Of a stretch of 52,991 bases of DNA, positions 40,986 to 49,804 are shown piece by piece; positions within the stretch are counted from its first letter, which is position 1; each line of letters starts with the position of its first letter. The DNA lies in assembly GCA_015061085.1 (NCBI GenBank), contig SUXG01000015.1:1-52991 (forward strand), read 5' to 3'. The notes under the pieces are model-generated. The model worked only from the letters and a program-made list of their open reading frames with translations. It was not told the origin of the DNA and ran no database searches. A program made the position numbers and the translations under genes. Origin of the DNA: Bacteroidales bacterium (lineage in GTDB: Bacteria > Bacteroidota > Bacteroidia > Bacteroidales > Muribaculaceae).

Positions 40986-41306
40986 ATGGGAAGAAAGCTT
41001 AAACGTATAAATTTGTGGGTGAAGCGAAAGGTGCATCTGCCCTTGCTGATTGTGGCGGGTGTTATGGTGACATTGTTGTTTCTAAATGAAGATACATCAA
41101 TGTCGCTAAATATGAAATATGACAAAGAAATTCAGGAGTTAAAGTCGCAAATTCAAGAATGTAGAGATTCGGCTTTATATTATAAACATAAACGCGAGGC
41201 GCTTTTGTCTGAGAGTGATGAACTTGAGCATGTGGCACGCGAACAATATAATATGCAACGTCCGACGGAAGATGTCTTTCTCATCAAAGAGAAAAATAAA
41301 GACTAA
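40986..41306 (+). CDS. FtsB/DivIC-like septum formation protein
   Basis: A 106-residue bitopic protein: a basic cytosolic N-terminus (about 1-17), one membrane helix (about 18-37), and a periplasmic coiled coil (about 45-95) ending in EHVAREQYNMQRPTEDVFLIKE. The REQYxM/ PxEdVf tail is the hallmark of FtsB/DivIC proteins, which link the divisome with cell-wall synthesis. FtsL/FtsQ partners are not adjacent. Confidence 0.87.
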   Translation: MGRKLKRINLWVKRKVHLPLLIVAGVMVTLLFLNEDTSMSLNMKYDKEIQELKSQIQECRDSALYYKHKREALLSESDELEHVAREQYNMQRPTEDVFLIKEKNKD

Positions 41307-41364
41307 ATCGCCACAAGAGAAGCAATAAATATAACATTGAAAAATTAAAGACAAACAGATAATT

Positions 41365-41844
41365 ATGGCAAGACATAAAATGAAAACGCCCCAAGATATT
41401 GCAGCATCGCAAAAGTTTATGCGACGTAAAAAGTTGGCAGAGACATTGGCATCGATAGGAATGATTCTTATTGCGATGACTATGTTGGTCACTCTTGTTA
41501 ATCTTGACAACAAGGCAATTATCGATATTTGCAAGTATGTGTTTGCTGTTGGTGCATTAGTTTTTACCGGAGCGCGTAGCATCAATGTGTCGGCGGAAGG
41601 AGAGAGCATCAAGTTGCGTCGTATTCGTCGCATGGAGTTTTGGTCGGGAGCGTGCTTCTTGGTAGCTGCATTTTTCTGGTTTTACAATGAGACAAAGTCG
41701 GTGTCGGTAGGTAATTTGGCAGTGACAGTGTCGTTGTTGCGCGACACTATAGTTTTTACAATAGCCGGAGCAGTCATTCAGGTCATTGCGTCATGGTTTA
41801 TCTATTACAGAGAGAAAAAAGAACTTGCAGAGAAAAAGGGTTAA
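41365..41844 (+). CDS. Hypothetical four-helix membrane protein
   Basis: A 159-residue protein with four predicted membrane helices (about 28-45, 55-72, 90-108 and 122-145), a basic N-terminus and a charged C-terminus (YYREKKELAEKKG). Similar small proteins follow ftsB-like genes in Bacteroidales. No function is known to me. It is 58 bases from the ftsB-like gene and 84 bases from coaX, which has its own promoter. Confidence 0.75.
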   Translation: MARHKMKTPQDIAASQKFMRRKKLAETLASIGMILIAMTMLVTLVNLDNKAIIDICKYVFAVGALVFTGARSINVSAEGESIKLRRIRRMEFWSGACFLVAAFFWFYNETKSVSVGNLAVTVSLLRDTIVFTIAGAVIQVIASWFIYYREKKELAEKKG

Positions 41845-41887
41845 AGTGTCGATAATTGCAGTTATTTAATAAATTTAGCACTTGATT

Positions 41888-41919
41888 TTTGCAAAACACC
41901 TTATTTTGAGGTAATTTTG
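41888..41919 (+). promoter_or_regulatory. Promoter of coaX
   Basis: TTTG (41888-41891), 20 bases, TAATTTTG (41912-41919), a perfect consensus. It lies only 9 bases before the coaX ATG, so the transcript would be nearly leaderless. Confidence 0.8.
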
Positions 41920-41928
41920 TAGCCGATT

Positions 41929-42681
41929 ATGGATTACACTCTGGTAATAGATCAAGGTAACACTTCTTCGAAAGTGACAGTATTTGAGAATGATAAAGTT
42001 GTAGAGACTTTGCGCTTCGGAGTATTGTCGGTCGAAGAATTGTGTCCTATATTTGAAAAATATGAATTGAGAGGGGTCATTTATAGTAGCGTGGCAAAAC
42101 TGGATGTTCGTCTTGTTGAGTCATTGCGTTATATGACCGAGGCTCCGGTATTGGTGATGACACATGAGACATCGTTGCCAATAAAAGTTGTGTATAAAAC
42201 ACCTCATACATTAGGTTTGGATCGAGTCGCGGCAGCAGTCGCGGCAGTTTCGTTATATCCGCAGGAAGCTGTGTTGGTGGTCGATGCAGGTACTGCATTG
42301 ACGATTGATGTTGTGGATGGAGAGTCGCAATTTGTCGGTGGTAATATATCCCCGGGGTTGGCGATGAGATTTAAATCATTGAATGAATTTACCGGTGCGT
42401 TGCCATTAGTGGAATATAGTGTTTCGGATGCCACTCCGATATTCGGCTATGATACAACGACTGCAATTCGTTCCGGAGTGATCAATGGAATTGTCGCAGA
42501 AATAACTTCATCGTTTGAAAAGGCTTCAGAAGCATACAATTGCAAACGAATAGTCCTTACAGGAGGCGACTCAGAATATTTGGTTTCAAAAATGAGTGAC
42601 TCAAAAATGATGATCGATCGTCATCAGGATTTAGTTGCAAAGGGATTAAACAGAATATTACGATACAATGAAAATAATTAG
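41929..42681 (+). CDS. coaX: Type III pantothenate kinase
   Basis: A 250-residue CoaX, which phosphorylates pantothenate in the first step of coenzyme A synthesis. ASKHA-fold motifs: DQGNTSSKV at 8-16 (phosphate-1), GLDRVAA (about 96-102), VVDAGTALTIDVV (phosphate-2 region) and a C-terminal GGDSEYL. The DxGNT motif is close to the chosen ATG, so no later start is possible. It overlaps the next gene by 14 bases. Confidence 0.94.
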   Translation: MDYTLVIDQGNTSSKVTVFENDKVVETLRFGVLSVEELCPIFEKYELRGVIYSSVAKLDVRLVESLRYMTEAPVLVMTHETSLPIKVVYKTPHTLGLDRVAAAVAAVSLYPQEAVLVVDAGTALTIDVVDGESQFVGGNISPGLAMRFKSLNEFTGALPLVEYSVSDATPIFGYDTTTAIRSGVINGIVAEITSSFEKASEAYNCKRIVLTGGDSEYLVSKMSDSKMMIDRHQDLVAKGLNRILRYNENN

Positions 42682-43933
42682 GCATTTGATTTTTGTGATG
42701 TTGTTGGCGACAATGGGTATTATGTCGGCAACAGCAGAGAATCCGACACTTACGCCATATTCAATGTATGGCTATGGTATATTAAACGATCATTCATCGA
42801 GCTTCCAACGTCAAATGGGAGGTGTCGGTTATGCGATGAATTCAGGTCGTCAGATAAATGTAAAAAATCCGGCTTCGTATGCACATATCGATTCGTTGAC
42901 ATTTCTTTGGGATATGGGAGCAAGTATATCGATGCTTTGGTGTCAGGACGGAAGCGCCAAAGGTCATGCCATCGGTGGCGGTTTGGACTATATAACAATG
43001 CAATTCCCATTGGGTAAACACATGGGCGCATCGATCGGTCTGTTGCCTTATTCATCGGTAGGCTATGCTTTCGGTAGCGAAATTATGCACGGAACAATGG
43101 AAAACCAAGGTAGCGGAGGATTGACTGAAGGCTATCTCGGTGTCGGTGGTAAAGTGGCAGGATTTTCTATTGGTGCTAATGTGTCTTATCGATTTGGTAA
43201 CATTATCAATGATGTCTATGCCAACTCTGAATCCGGAGGTCAGACTCTATTCGAACATGTAATGCAAGTTAGAGACTGGGATATAAATATCGGTGCCCAA
43301 TATAAGGCACAACTCGATAAGTCCAATACATTGACGATTGGTGCAACATATTCGCCCAAGAAATCTATGCATGGTAAAACATGGTGCTCTTATTGGGATT
43401 TGACATCAGATGCCAAGCCTGATACCGTCGGCGAGATGAGCATGACGAATAAATATTATCAACCACATACTATCGGTGCCGGTATCAATTATAAACATGA
43501 ACGAACCAATAAGATTATGGTCGAGGCCGATGTTACTTGGCAGGATTGGTCGAAAGCTGCATACTCGGCACTTTATGGTGAAGAGGGAGCAGTAGTCTTT
43601 GACGGAATGACATTCTCCGATCGTTGGAAAATAGCCGTCGGGGGAGAGTATGTGCCTAAAATCAGAGGTAATTTTGTAGAAAGAATGGCATATAGAATCG
43701 GGGCATATTACACCAACGACTATTTGAATATCCGTGGTAATCAAGTGACAGAGTATGGAATTACTGCCGGTGTCGGAATGCCGACTATCGAAGGCAAAAC
43801 CGTTATTAATATCGGCTTTGAGTGGAAACATAGAAATTCATCGCCTCAGAAATTGTTGGGTGAAAATTATTTCAATATAACATTGGGATTGAATTTCAAT
43901 GAGTTGTGGTTCTGGCAACGTAAACTTAAATAA
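42668..43933 (+). CDS. Putative outer-membrane beta-barrel protein
   Basis: A 421-residue outer-membrane protein: signal peptide (about 1-23, cut after ATA), then many amphipathic strands rich in aromatic and Gly residues, ending in a strand before LWFWQRKLK. The N-terminal NPTLTPYSMYGYGILND and the SSFQRQMGGVGYAM motifs are conserved in Bacteroidota proteins found next to lptC. It resembles FadL-type barrels only loosely. It is cotranscribed with coaX and lptC; a link with LPS export is suggested but unproven. Confidence 0.82.
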   Translation: MKIIRHLIFVMLLATMGIMSATAENPTLTPYSMYGYGILNDHSSSFQRQMGGVGYAMNSGRQINVKNPASYAHIDSLTFLWDMGASISMLWCQDGSAKGHAIGGGLDYITMQFPLGKHMGASIGLLPYSSVGYAFGSEIMHGTMENQGSGGLTEGYLGVGGKVAGFSIGANVSYRFGNIINDVYANSESGGQTLFEHVMQVRDWDINIGAQYKAQLDKSNTLTIGATYSPKKSMHGKTWCSYWDLTSDAKPDTVGEMSMTNKYYQPHTIGAGINYKHERTNKIMVEADVTWQDWSKAAYSALYGEEGAVVFDGMTFSDRWKIAVGGEYVPKIRGNFVERMAYRIGAYYTNDYLNIRGNQVTEYGITAGVGMPTIEGKTVINIGFEWKHRNSSPQKLLGENYFNITLGLNFNELWFWQRKLK

Positions 43934-43950
43934 AAAGACACACTGTATAG

Positions 43951-44598
43951 ATGCGAACGTTTTGCGTGTGGGTACTTTTTGTAGCAACATTATCGGTTTT
44001 ACTTTCGTGTAAGGAAGATCGAAAAATCGATGTGTTAGGAGGTATTGACTTAGAAAATACCCCAACAATGAAAACTGAAAATGTCTATACGCTGATTAGT
44101 GATTCCGGAATTACTCAATATCGAATAAAATCGCCGATATGGTATGTCTATGATGAAGTTGACACACCCGTTTGGCGTTTCCCAAAAGGATTGTTTCTCG
44201 AAAAGTTTGACAAGAATTTCAAAGTAATATCATCGGTGGCTTGCGACTCTGCAATTTATTTCAAACGCGATCAGCTATGGCGCCTTGACGGACATGTGGA
44301 GATGCACAACGACCAAAAAGATGTCTTCCTGACTCAGCAATTGTTCTGGGACCAAAAGATGCGCAAAGTATATAGCGATTCGTTTATTCATATAGAGCGC
44401 TCTGACAGAATTATAGAAGGGTTGGGATTTACCTCAAACGATAAGTTGACAGTATATAACATTCATCGTCCGACCGGCATATTCCCAGTGGATAACGATA
44501 AAATGGGAAATAACGGAACGCAAGGAGGTGGAAACGAATCAATGCCACAAAATCAAGCTCCCTCAATGAATGTTCCGGAGCCGGCAATGAATAGATAA
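43951..44598 (+). CDS. lptC: LPS export ABC transporter periplasmic protein
   Basis: A 215-residue LptC, which takes lipopolysaccharide from the LptBFG transporter to the LptA bridge. The N-terminus is a lipoprotein-type signal (lipid Cys20 in VLLSCKED), as in Bacteroidota LptC. The beta-jelly-roll has repeated strands, including IKSPIWYVYDEVDTPVWRFP and DGHVEMHNDQKDVFLTQQL. The last 35 residues are Asn/Gln/Pro-rich and probably disordered. It lies 17 bases after the barrel protein. Confidence 0.88.
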   Translation: MRTFCVWVLFVATLSVLLSCKEDRKIDVLGGIDLENTPTMKTENVYTLISDSGITQYRIKSPIWYVYDEVDTPVWRFPKGLFLEKFDKNFKVISSVACDSAIYFKRDQLWRLDGHVEMHNDQKDVFLTQQLFWDQKMRKVYSDSFIHIERSDRIIEGLGFTSNDKLTVYNIHRPTGIFPVDNDKMGNNGTQGGGNESMPQNQAPSMNVPEPAMNR

Positions 44599-44614
44599 AC
44601 AAAATAAATTAGAA

Positions 44615-45883
44615 ATGTCAGTAACATTAGCATTTATAATAACAATCGTAGCGATAATCTTTTCCGGATTATTTTCCGGAACTGAAATCGCATTTATTCA
44701 ATCTAATAAAGTCAGAATTGAAATAGATGCGACAAAAGGCGGATTTATCAATAAGATAATAAGTAAATTTAATTCAAATCAAGATATGTTCATTTCGACA
44801 ATCTTGGTAGGAAATAATATTGTTCTTGTCGTTTATGGTATCACTATTTCAGTGATATTAAATCCGATGTTGCAGCAGATTTGGAATAACGAGGCGTTTA
44901 TTTTGATTGCAAATACAATTGTATCTACAGGAATCATTCTGATTACAGGAGAGTTTATGCCTAAAACAGTATTCAGAATTAATCCAAATCTGATGTTGAA
45001 ACTTTTTGCTTTGCCTGTCTCGATTATATATGTATTGCTTTATCCGATTTCATTGTTTATATCATGGATTTCACGCCAGTTGATGAAACTGATAGGGGTT
45101 AAAGATGACCAAGTGGAAACATCGTCGATTACTATGGATGAATTGGATAATTACATCCAGCAAACAATCGACGAACAGAAAGGAAAAGAGGAAGTGGAAA
45201 ATGAGGTAAAGATATTCAGAAATGCAATAGATTTTAAAGATACTCATATCGGCGATTGTATGATTCCACGCAATGAGATTGTGGCAATCGATATGGAAAC
45301 AACCACCAAAGAGCAACTAATAAACACGTTTGTTGCAACAGGATTGTCAAAAATAGTTGTATATAAAGAAGATATTGACAATGTCTGTGGCTATATTCAT
45401 GTGGCGGAGTTGCTTGATGCAGAAGTCGAATGGAAAGAGCGCATAAAACCGGTTGTGTTTACACCAGAAACAATGCTTGCCAATAAAATGATGCGTCGAT
45501 TGATGGCTGAGAAAAAATCGATGGCAATAGTAGTTGATGAGTTTGGTGGTACTTGTGGACTTGTCACCTTGGAAGACTTGGTGGAAGAAATTTTTGGGGA
45601 AATCGAAGACGAACACGATCGACAGAAATTGGTGGAACATAAAATCGGTGAAAACGAATATGAATTTTCCGGACGAGTGGAAATCGAACACATAAATGAA
45701 AAATTCGATTTAGATATTAAAGAGTCAGAAAGTTATCATACGATAGCAGGATATATTCTCGATAATTTGGAATCATTACCTTCACAAGGCGATGTGTTTG
45801 AACTTGGTGAGTTGAAATTTACAATCTTGAATATGTCGGCTGCAAGAATTGAGTTAATAAAAGTAGAAAAGAAAAAAGAATAA
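44615..45883 (+). CDS. CNNM/CorC-family (hemolysin-like) transporter
   Basis: A 422-residue membrane protein with an N-terminal DUF21/CNNM domain (about four helices in 1-155, with FSGLFSGTEIAFIQ and TGEFMPKTVFRINP). Two CBS domains (about 205-330) follow, then a CorC/HlyC domain (about 345-420). Family members move or sense Mg2+/Co2+ or other divalent ions. In flavobacteria a close relative is named GldE. It is the last gene of the envelope cluster, 16 bases after lptC and 11 bases before the hydrogenase gene. Confidence 0.9.
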   Translation: MSVTLAFIITIVAIIFSGLFSGTEIAFIQSNKVRIEIDATKGGFINKIISKFNSNQDMFISTILVGNNIVLVVYGITISVILNPMLQQIWNNEAFILIANTIVSTGIILITGEFMPKTVFRINPNLMLKLFALPVSIIYVLLYPISLFISWISRQLMKLIGVKDDQVETSSITMDELDNYIQQTIDEQKGKEEVENEVKIFRNAIDFKDTHIGDCMIPRNEIVAIDMETTTKEQLINTFVATGLSKIVVYKEDIDNVCGYIHVAELLDAEVEWKERIKPVVFTPETMLANKMMRRLMAEKKSMAIVVDEFGGTCGLVTLEDLVEEIFGEIEDEHDRQKLVEHKIGENEYEFSGRVEIEHINEKFDLDIKESESYHTIAGYILDNLESLPSQGDVFELGELKFTILNMSAARIELIKVEKKKE

Positions 45884-45894
45884 AAAATAGATAT

Positions 45895-47349
45895 ATGGCT
45901 ACAACAAATAACATTATGATCGTTCGCCATCGATTGTTGACAGAATTAGTCAAATTGTGGAAAGATGGAAAGTTGACAAGTCAAGACATCGATCGTCTGC
46001 CATTGCAGTTAAGCCCGAAGCACACAAAGCATACAATGCGTTGTTGTATTCATAAGGAGCGAGCTGTGTGGAAATATAAAGCTTTGCCTTTGATGGGGTT
46101 GAGTATGGATGATGAAACAGACGAATTGACAACATTATCAGAGTATGCAAAAATGACAATCGATCGTGCGACAAATGGCAACCCGAAAGACAAGATAATG
46201 TGTGTCGTGGATGAGGCGTGCTCGGCGTGCATTCGCATTAACTATGAGATTACAAATCTATGTAGAGGTTGTATCGCTCGAAGTTGTCAGTATAATTGCC
46301 CTAAAGATGCGATACATATTAGCGCAGAAACAGGAAAGGCTTGGATTGATCATGATGTGTGTGTTAGTTGTGGAATTTGCCATAAGAGTTGTCCGTATCA
46401 TGCGATTGTGTATATACCTGTCCCATGTGAGGAGGCTTGCCCAGTAAAAGCAATCAGTAAAGATGAACGTGGCATTGAGCATATTGATGAGGATAAGTGT
46501 ATTTATTGTGGAAAATGTATGAATGCTTGTCCGTTTGGAGCAATCTTCAGTCCGTCTCATACTTTTGACGTCCTTCAGAAAATTCATCTTGGAGAAAAAG
46601 TCATAGCAATAGTAGCTCCAGCTGTTCTTGGACAATTTAATACTGATATAGAGCATGTGTATGGCGCATTGAAACAAATCGGATTTCATGATGTGATTGA
46701 AGTTGCTGAAGGTGCTATGCAGACAACAGAAAAGGAAGCACACGAATTGCTGGAAAAATTGGCTGAAGGACAACCGTTTATGACGACATCTTGTTGTCCG
46801 TCATATATAGAATTGGTGAAAAAACATGTGCCTGAAATGAAGGATTTTGTGTCGTCAACACGTTCTCCGATGTATTATACTGCGCGCATTGCAAAACAAA
46901 AGTATCCTGATTCTAAGGTGGTCTTTTTCGGCCCATGTATCGCTAAACGCAAAGAGGCACAAAGCGATGAAATGGTGGATTATGTATTGACATTTGAGGA
47001 ATTAGGTTCTATTCTTGAAGCTTTCGAAGTGAATATTGAAAATACTCAGCCTTATACAATGGAGTTTGAAGCAGTAAAAGAAGCTCAGGGCTTTGCTCAG
47101 ACGGGAGGTGTCATGGGTGCTGTCAAATCGTATTTAAAGAAGGAAGTCAATGGAATCCAAATGGCAGACCTTAATAAAAATAATATAGCATTGCTTCGTT
47201 CGTATGCTAAGACAGGGAAGGTGCCGGCTAAGTTTATTGAAGTGATGGCTTGTGAGGGTGGATGTATCACAGGTCCGGCTACTTATAGTGGCGATAAGGG
47301 TAAGCGTATGCTTGCGCAGACTCTAGCCAAGTGGAAAAAGACATACTAA
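45895..47349 (+). CDS. Monomeric [FeFe]-hydrogenase, group-B-like
   Basis: A 484-residue [FeFe]-hydrogenase with additional Fe-S domains. Several Cys sit in the N-terminus (50, 51, 103, 109, 112). Ferredoxin-like clusters follow: C123, C126, C131, C135 with unusual spacing; C156, C159, C162, C166; and C202, C205, C208, C212. The H-cluster loops are TSCCPSY (Cys300/301), FGPCIAK (Cys348) and VMACEGGC (Cys453/457). The proton-relay Cys is conserved. The FGPC in place of the usual MPC, and the Cys-rich N-terminus, fit the group B type of anaerobic Bacteroidota and Firmicutes. It probably evolves or oxidises H2 with ferredoxin. hydE begins 5 bases later. Confidence 0.9.
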   Translation: MATTNNIMIVRHRLLTELVKLWKDGKLTSQDIDRLPLQLSPKHTKHTMRCCIHKERAVWKYKALPLMGLSMDDETDELTTLSEYAKMTIDRATNGNPKDKIMCVVDEACSACIRINYEITNLCRGCIARSCQYNCPKDAIHISAETGKAWIDHDVCVSCGICHKSCPYHAIVYIPVPCEEACPVKAISKDERGIEHIDEDKCIYCGKCMNACPFGAIFSPSHTFDVLQKIHLGEKVIAIVAPAVLGQFNTDIEHVYGALKQIGFHDVIEVAEGAMQTTEKEAHELLEKLAEGQPFMTTSCCPSYIELVKKHVPEMKDFVSSTRSPMYYTARIAKQKYPDSKVVFFGPCIAKRKEAQSDEMVDYVLTFEELGSILEAFEVNIENTQPYTMEFEAVKEAQGFAQTGGVMGAVKSYLKKEVNGIQMADLNKNNIALLRSYAKTGKVPAKFIEVMACEGGCITGPATYSGDKGKRMLAQTLAKWKKTY

Positions 47350-47354
47350 TTTAG

Positions 47355-48395
47355 ATGAAACATACGATCGATAGACTCTGTAGTTACCATAGTCTGGACC
47401 GGCAGGAGTATTTCGAATTGTTGCAGTGCAATGATATTGATACAATGGACTATCTGCGCAGTCAAGCGCAGTCGGTAGCTCTTGAACGCTTCGGACGAGA
47501 TATCTATGTCAGAGGTCTTATCGAAATTACTAACGAATGTCGCAATAATTGTTTGTATTGTGGCATTCGACAAGCCAACAAGATGGTTGCTCGCTACTCT
47601 TTGTCGCAAGCGACCATCTTAGATTGTTGTCGGCAGGGATACGAACTCGGCTTTCGTACTTTTGTGCTTCAGGGAGGAGAAAATCCGCAGATGACCGATA
47701 AATGGGTGAAAGATATTGTCGCTCAGATACATTCTCTTTATCCCGATTGTGCGATTACACTATCTTTGGGCGAAAGGTCGCGACAAGCTTATGAGGCATT
47801 TTTTGAAGCGGGAGCTTCGCGTTATCTGCTTCGTCATGAGACTATCACCGATGACCATTATCGTCGTCTTCATCCGACCGATATGAGCCTTCAAAATCGT
47901 ATCCAATGTCTTCATGATCTCAAAGAAATAGGCTATCAGACTGGTACAGGCATTATGGTTGGTTCGCCATATCAGACGCTTGAGAATCTTACAGATGATC
48001 TGAAATTTATAGAGGAGTTCAAGCCCCATATGATAGGTATCGGTCCATTTATACCGCATACGCAAACGCCATTTGCCGGTGCTTCTGCCGGTAGTGTTGC
48101 GATGACGCTTAAACTCATATCCATATTTCGATTGATGTCGCCCTCTGCGCTTATTCCGTCGACGACGGCTCTTGCTTCTTTGTCGGCTGACGGAAGATGT
48201 CAAGGTATTTTGGCAGGTGCAAATGTGGTGATGCCAAATCTGTCGCCCCCAACTTTTCGTGACCAATATTCGTTATACAATAATAAGGCGGCCTTTGGCT
48301 CTGAATCTGCAGAGGGTTTGAGACTGCTTCAAGAAGAATTAAACACGATTAATTACAATATATCAAGAGAACGTGGCGACTATGTACAGACCTGA
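47355..48395 (+). CDS. hydE: [FeFe]-hydrogenase maturase HydE (radical SAM)
   Basis: A 346-residue radical-SAM enzyme with CRNNCLYC at 62-69 (Cys62, 66 and 69) and the VLQGGENP and GTGIMVGSPYQTLENL motifs of HydE. HydE acts on an iron-cyanide-CO cysteine complex to help build the azadithiolate-bridged diiron subcluster. Biotin synthase and the nitrogenase-side relatives share the fold; the gene order with HydG and HydF settles the call. Its end overlaps hydG by 14 bases if the ATG at 48382 is used. Confidence 0.93.
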   Translation: MKHTIDRLCSYHSLDRQEYFELLQCNDIDTMDYLRSQAQSVALERFGRDIYVRGLIEITNECRNNCLYCGIRQANKMVARYSLSQATILDCCRQGYELGFRTFVLQGGENPQMTDKWVKDIVAQIHSLYPDCAITLSLGERSRQAYEAFFEAGASRYLLRHETITDDHYRRLHPTDMSLQNRIQCLHDLKEIGYQTGTGIMVGSPYQTLENLTDDLKFIEEFKPHMIGIGPFIPHTQTPFAGASAGSVAMTLKLISIFRLMSPSALIPSTTALASLSADGRCQGILAGANVVMPNLSPPTFRDQYSLYNNKAAFGSESAEGLRLLQEELNTINYNISRERGDYVQT

Positions 48396-49800
48396 ATCAA
48401 CAATAGCTGAGGAGTTTATCAGTCATACAGAGATACATGAAACACTCGACTATGCTCGAGAAAATAAAAATAATCGCCCTCTTATTGAGGCAATAATCGA
48501 GGAGGCGCGTAAATGTAACGGATTGTCGCATCGCCAAGCCGCAGTCTTATTGGAGTGTGACGAGCCGGACTTGATAGAGCGTATCTACCAACTTGCGCGA
48601 GAAATAAAGCAGCGCTTTTATGGCAATCGTATCGTGATGTTTGCTCCACTTTATCTATCAAACTATTGTGTCAACGGTTGCGTGTATTGTCCGTACCATT
48701 TCAAGAATAAGACCATCGCTCGCAAGAAACTCTCACAAGAGGAAATCAAGCAAGAGGTGATTGCTCTGCAAGATATGGGACACAAGCGTCTGGCTCTCGA
48801 AGCCGGTGAGGACCCTAGCAATAATCCGATAGAGTATATCCTTGAGTCGATTAAGACTATCTACGGCATTCATCACAAGAATGGTGCAATACGTCGCGTA
48901 AATGTCAATATCGCTGCGACTACTGTCGAAAACTATAAAAAGCTTAAGGATGCAGGTATAGGTACGTATATACTTTTTCAAGAGACTTACCATAAACAAA
49001 ACTATGAAGCTTTGCACCCGACAGGTCCTAAGAGCAATTACGCATATCACACAGAAGCAATGGACCGAGCAATGCAAGCCGGTATTGATGATGTCGGAAT
49101 TGGTGTGTTGTTCGGTCTGAATACTTATAAGTATGATTTCGTCGGTCTGTTGATGCATGCTGAACATTTGGAAGCAACTTATGGGGTGGGACCTCATACG
49201 ATTAGCGTTCCTCGTATTTGTCCGGCAGATGATGTGTCATTGGATAGTTTCCCGGATTCTATATCAGATGAAATATTTTGTAAAATTGTTGCGGTGATTC
49301 GTATTTCGGTACCGTACACAGGAATGATAATCTCAACGCGTGAATCAGTCGCTTCGCGTGCAAAGGTGCTTGATTTGGGCGTTTCGCAAATAAGTGGAGG
49401 ATCGAAAACAAGTGTTGGCGGATATGCTACGCCGGAGCCGGCTGAGGAGAACTCGACTCAGTTTGATATTAGTGATACTCGCACTCTTGACGACATCGTG
49501 GCATGGCTGCTCAATATGGGACACATCCCAAGTTTTTGCACAGCCTGCTATCGTGAAGGTCGCACCGGCGACCGTTTTATGTCGCTCGTTAAGTCCGGGC
49601 AAATAGCTAATTGTTGTGCACCCAATGCTTTGATGACACTAAAAGAATATCTGATAGATTATGCTTCAAAAGATACTTATGAAAAGGGAGTCCGTCTTAT
49701 TAAGGAAGAAATCGAAAAGATTCCAAACCCCAAAGTTAAGGAGGTCGCTATGCGCAATTTATGTGAAATAGAAAAAGGGAAACGAGATTTTAGATTTTAA
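48382..49800 (+). CDS. hydG: [FeFe]-hydrogenase maturase HydG (tyrosine lyase)
   Basis: A 472-residue radical-SAM tyrosine lyase that makes CO and cyanide for the H-cluster. The radical-SAM Cys are at 96, 100 and 103 (CVNGCVYC). The HydG-specific C-terminal cluster binds through Cys386, Cys389 and Cys411 (CTACYREG, then ANCCAPN). This second cluster distinguishes it from thiamine synthase ThiH. A GTG at 48373 could add three residues. The gene overlaps hydE and lies 4 bases before hydF. Confidence 0.95.
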   Translation: MYRPESTIAEEFISHTEIHETLDYARENKNNRPLIEAIIEEARKCNGLSHRQAAVLLECDEPDLIERIYQLAREIKQRFYGNRIVMFAPLYLSNYCVNGCVYCPYHFKNKTIARKKLSQEEIKQEVIALQDMGHKRLALEAGEDPSNNPIEYILESIKTIYGIHHKNGAIRRVNVNIAATTVENYKKLKDAGIGTYILFQETYHKQNYEALHPTGPKSNYAYHTEAMDRAMQAGIDDVGIGVLFGLNTYKYDFVGLLMHAEHLEATYGVGPHTISVPRICPADDVSLDSFPDSISDEIFCKIVAVIRISVPYTGMIISTRESVASRAKVLDLGVSQISGGSKTSVGGYATPEPAEENSTQFDISDTRTLDDIVAWLLNMGHIPSFCTACYREGRTGDRFMSLVKSGQIANCCAPNALMTLKEYLIDYASKDTYEKGVRLIKEEIEKIPNPKVKEVAMRNLCEIEKGKRDFRF

Positions 49801-49804
49801 GATT

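Noticed and set aside
47760..48266. A 168-codon minus-strand frame inside hydE
   Set aside because: It is Arg-rich, without protein-like features, and fully antisense to a conserved radical-SAM gene.
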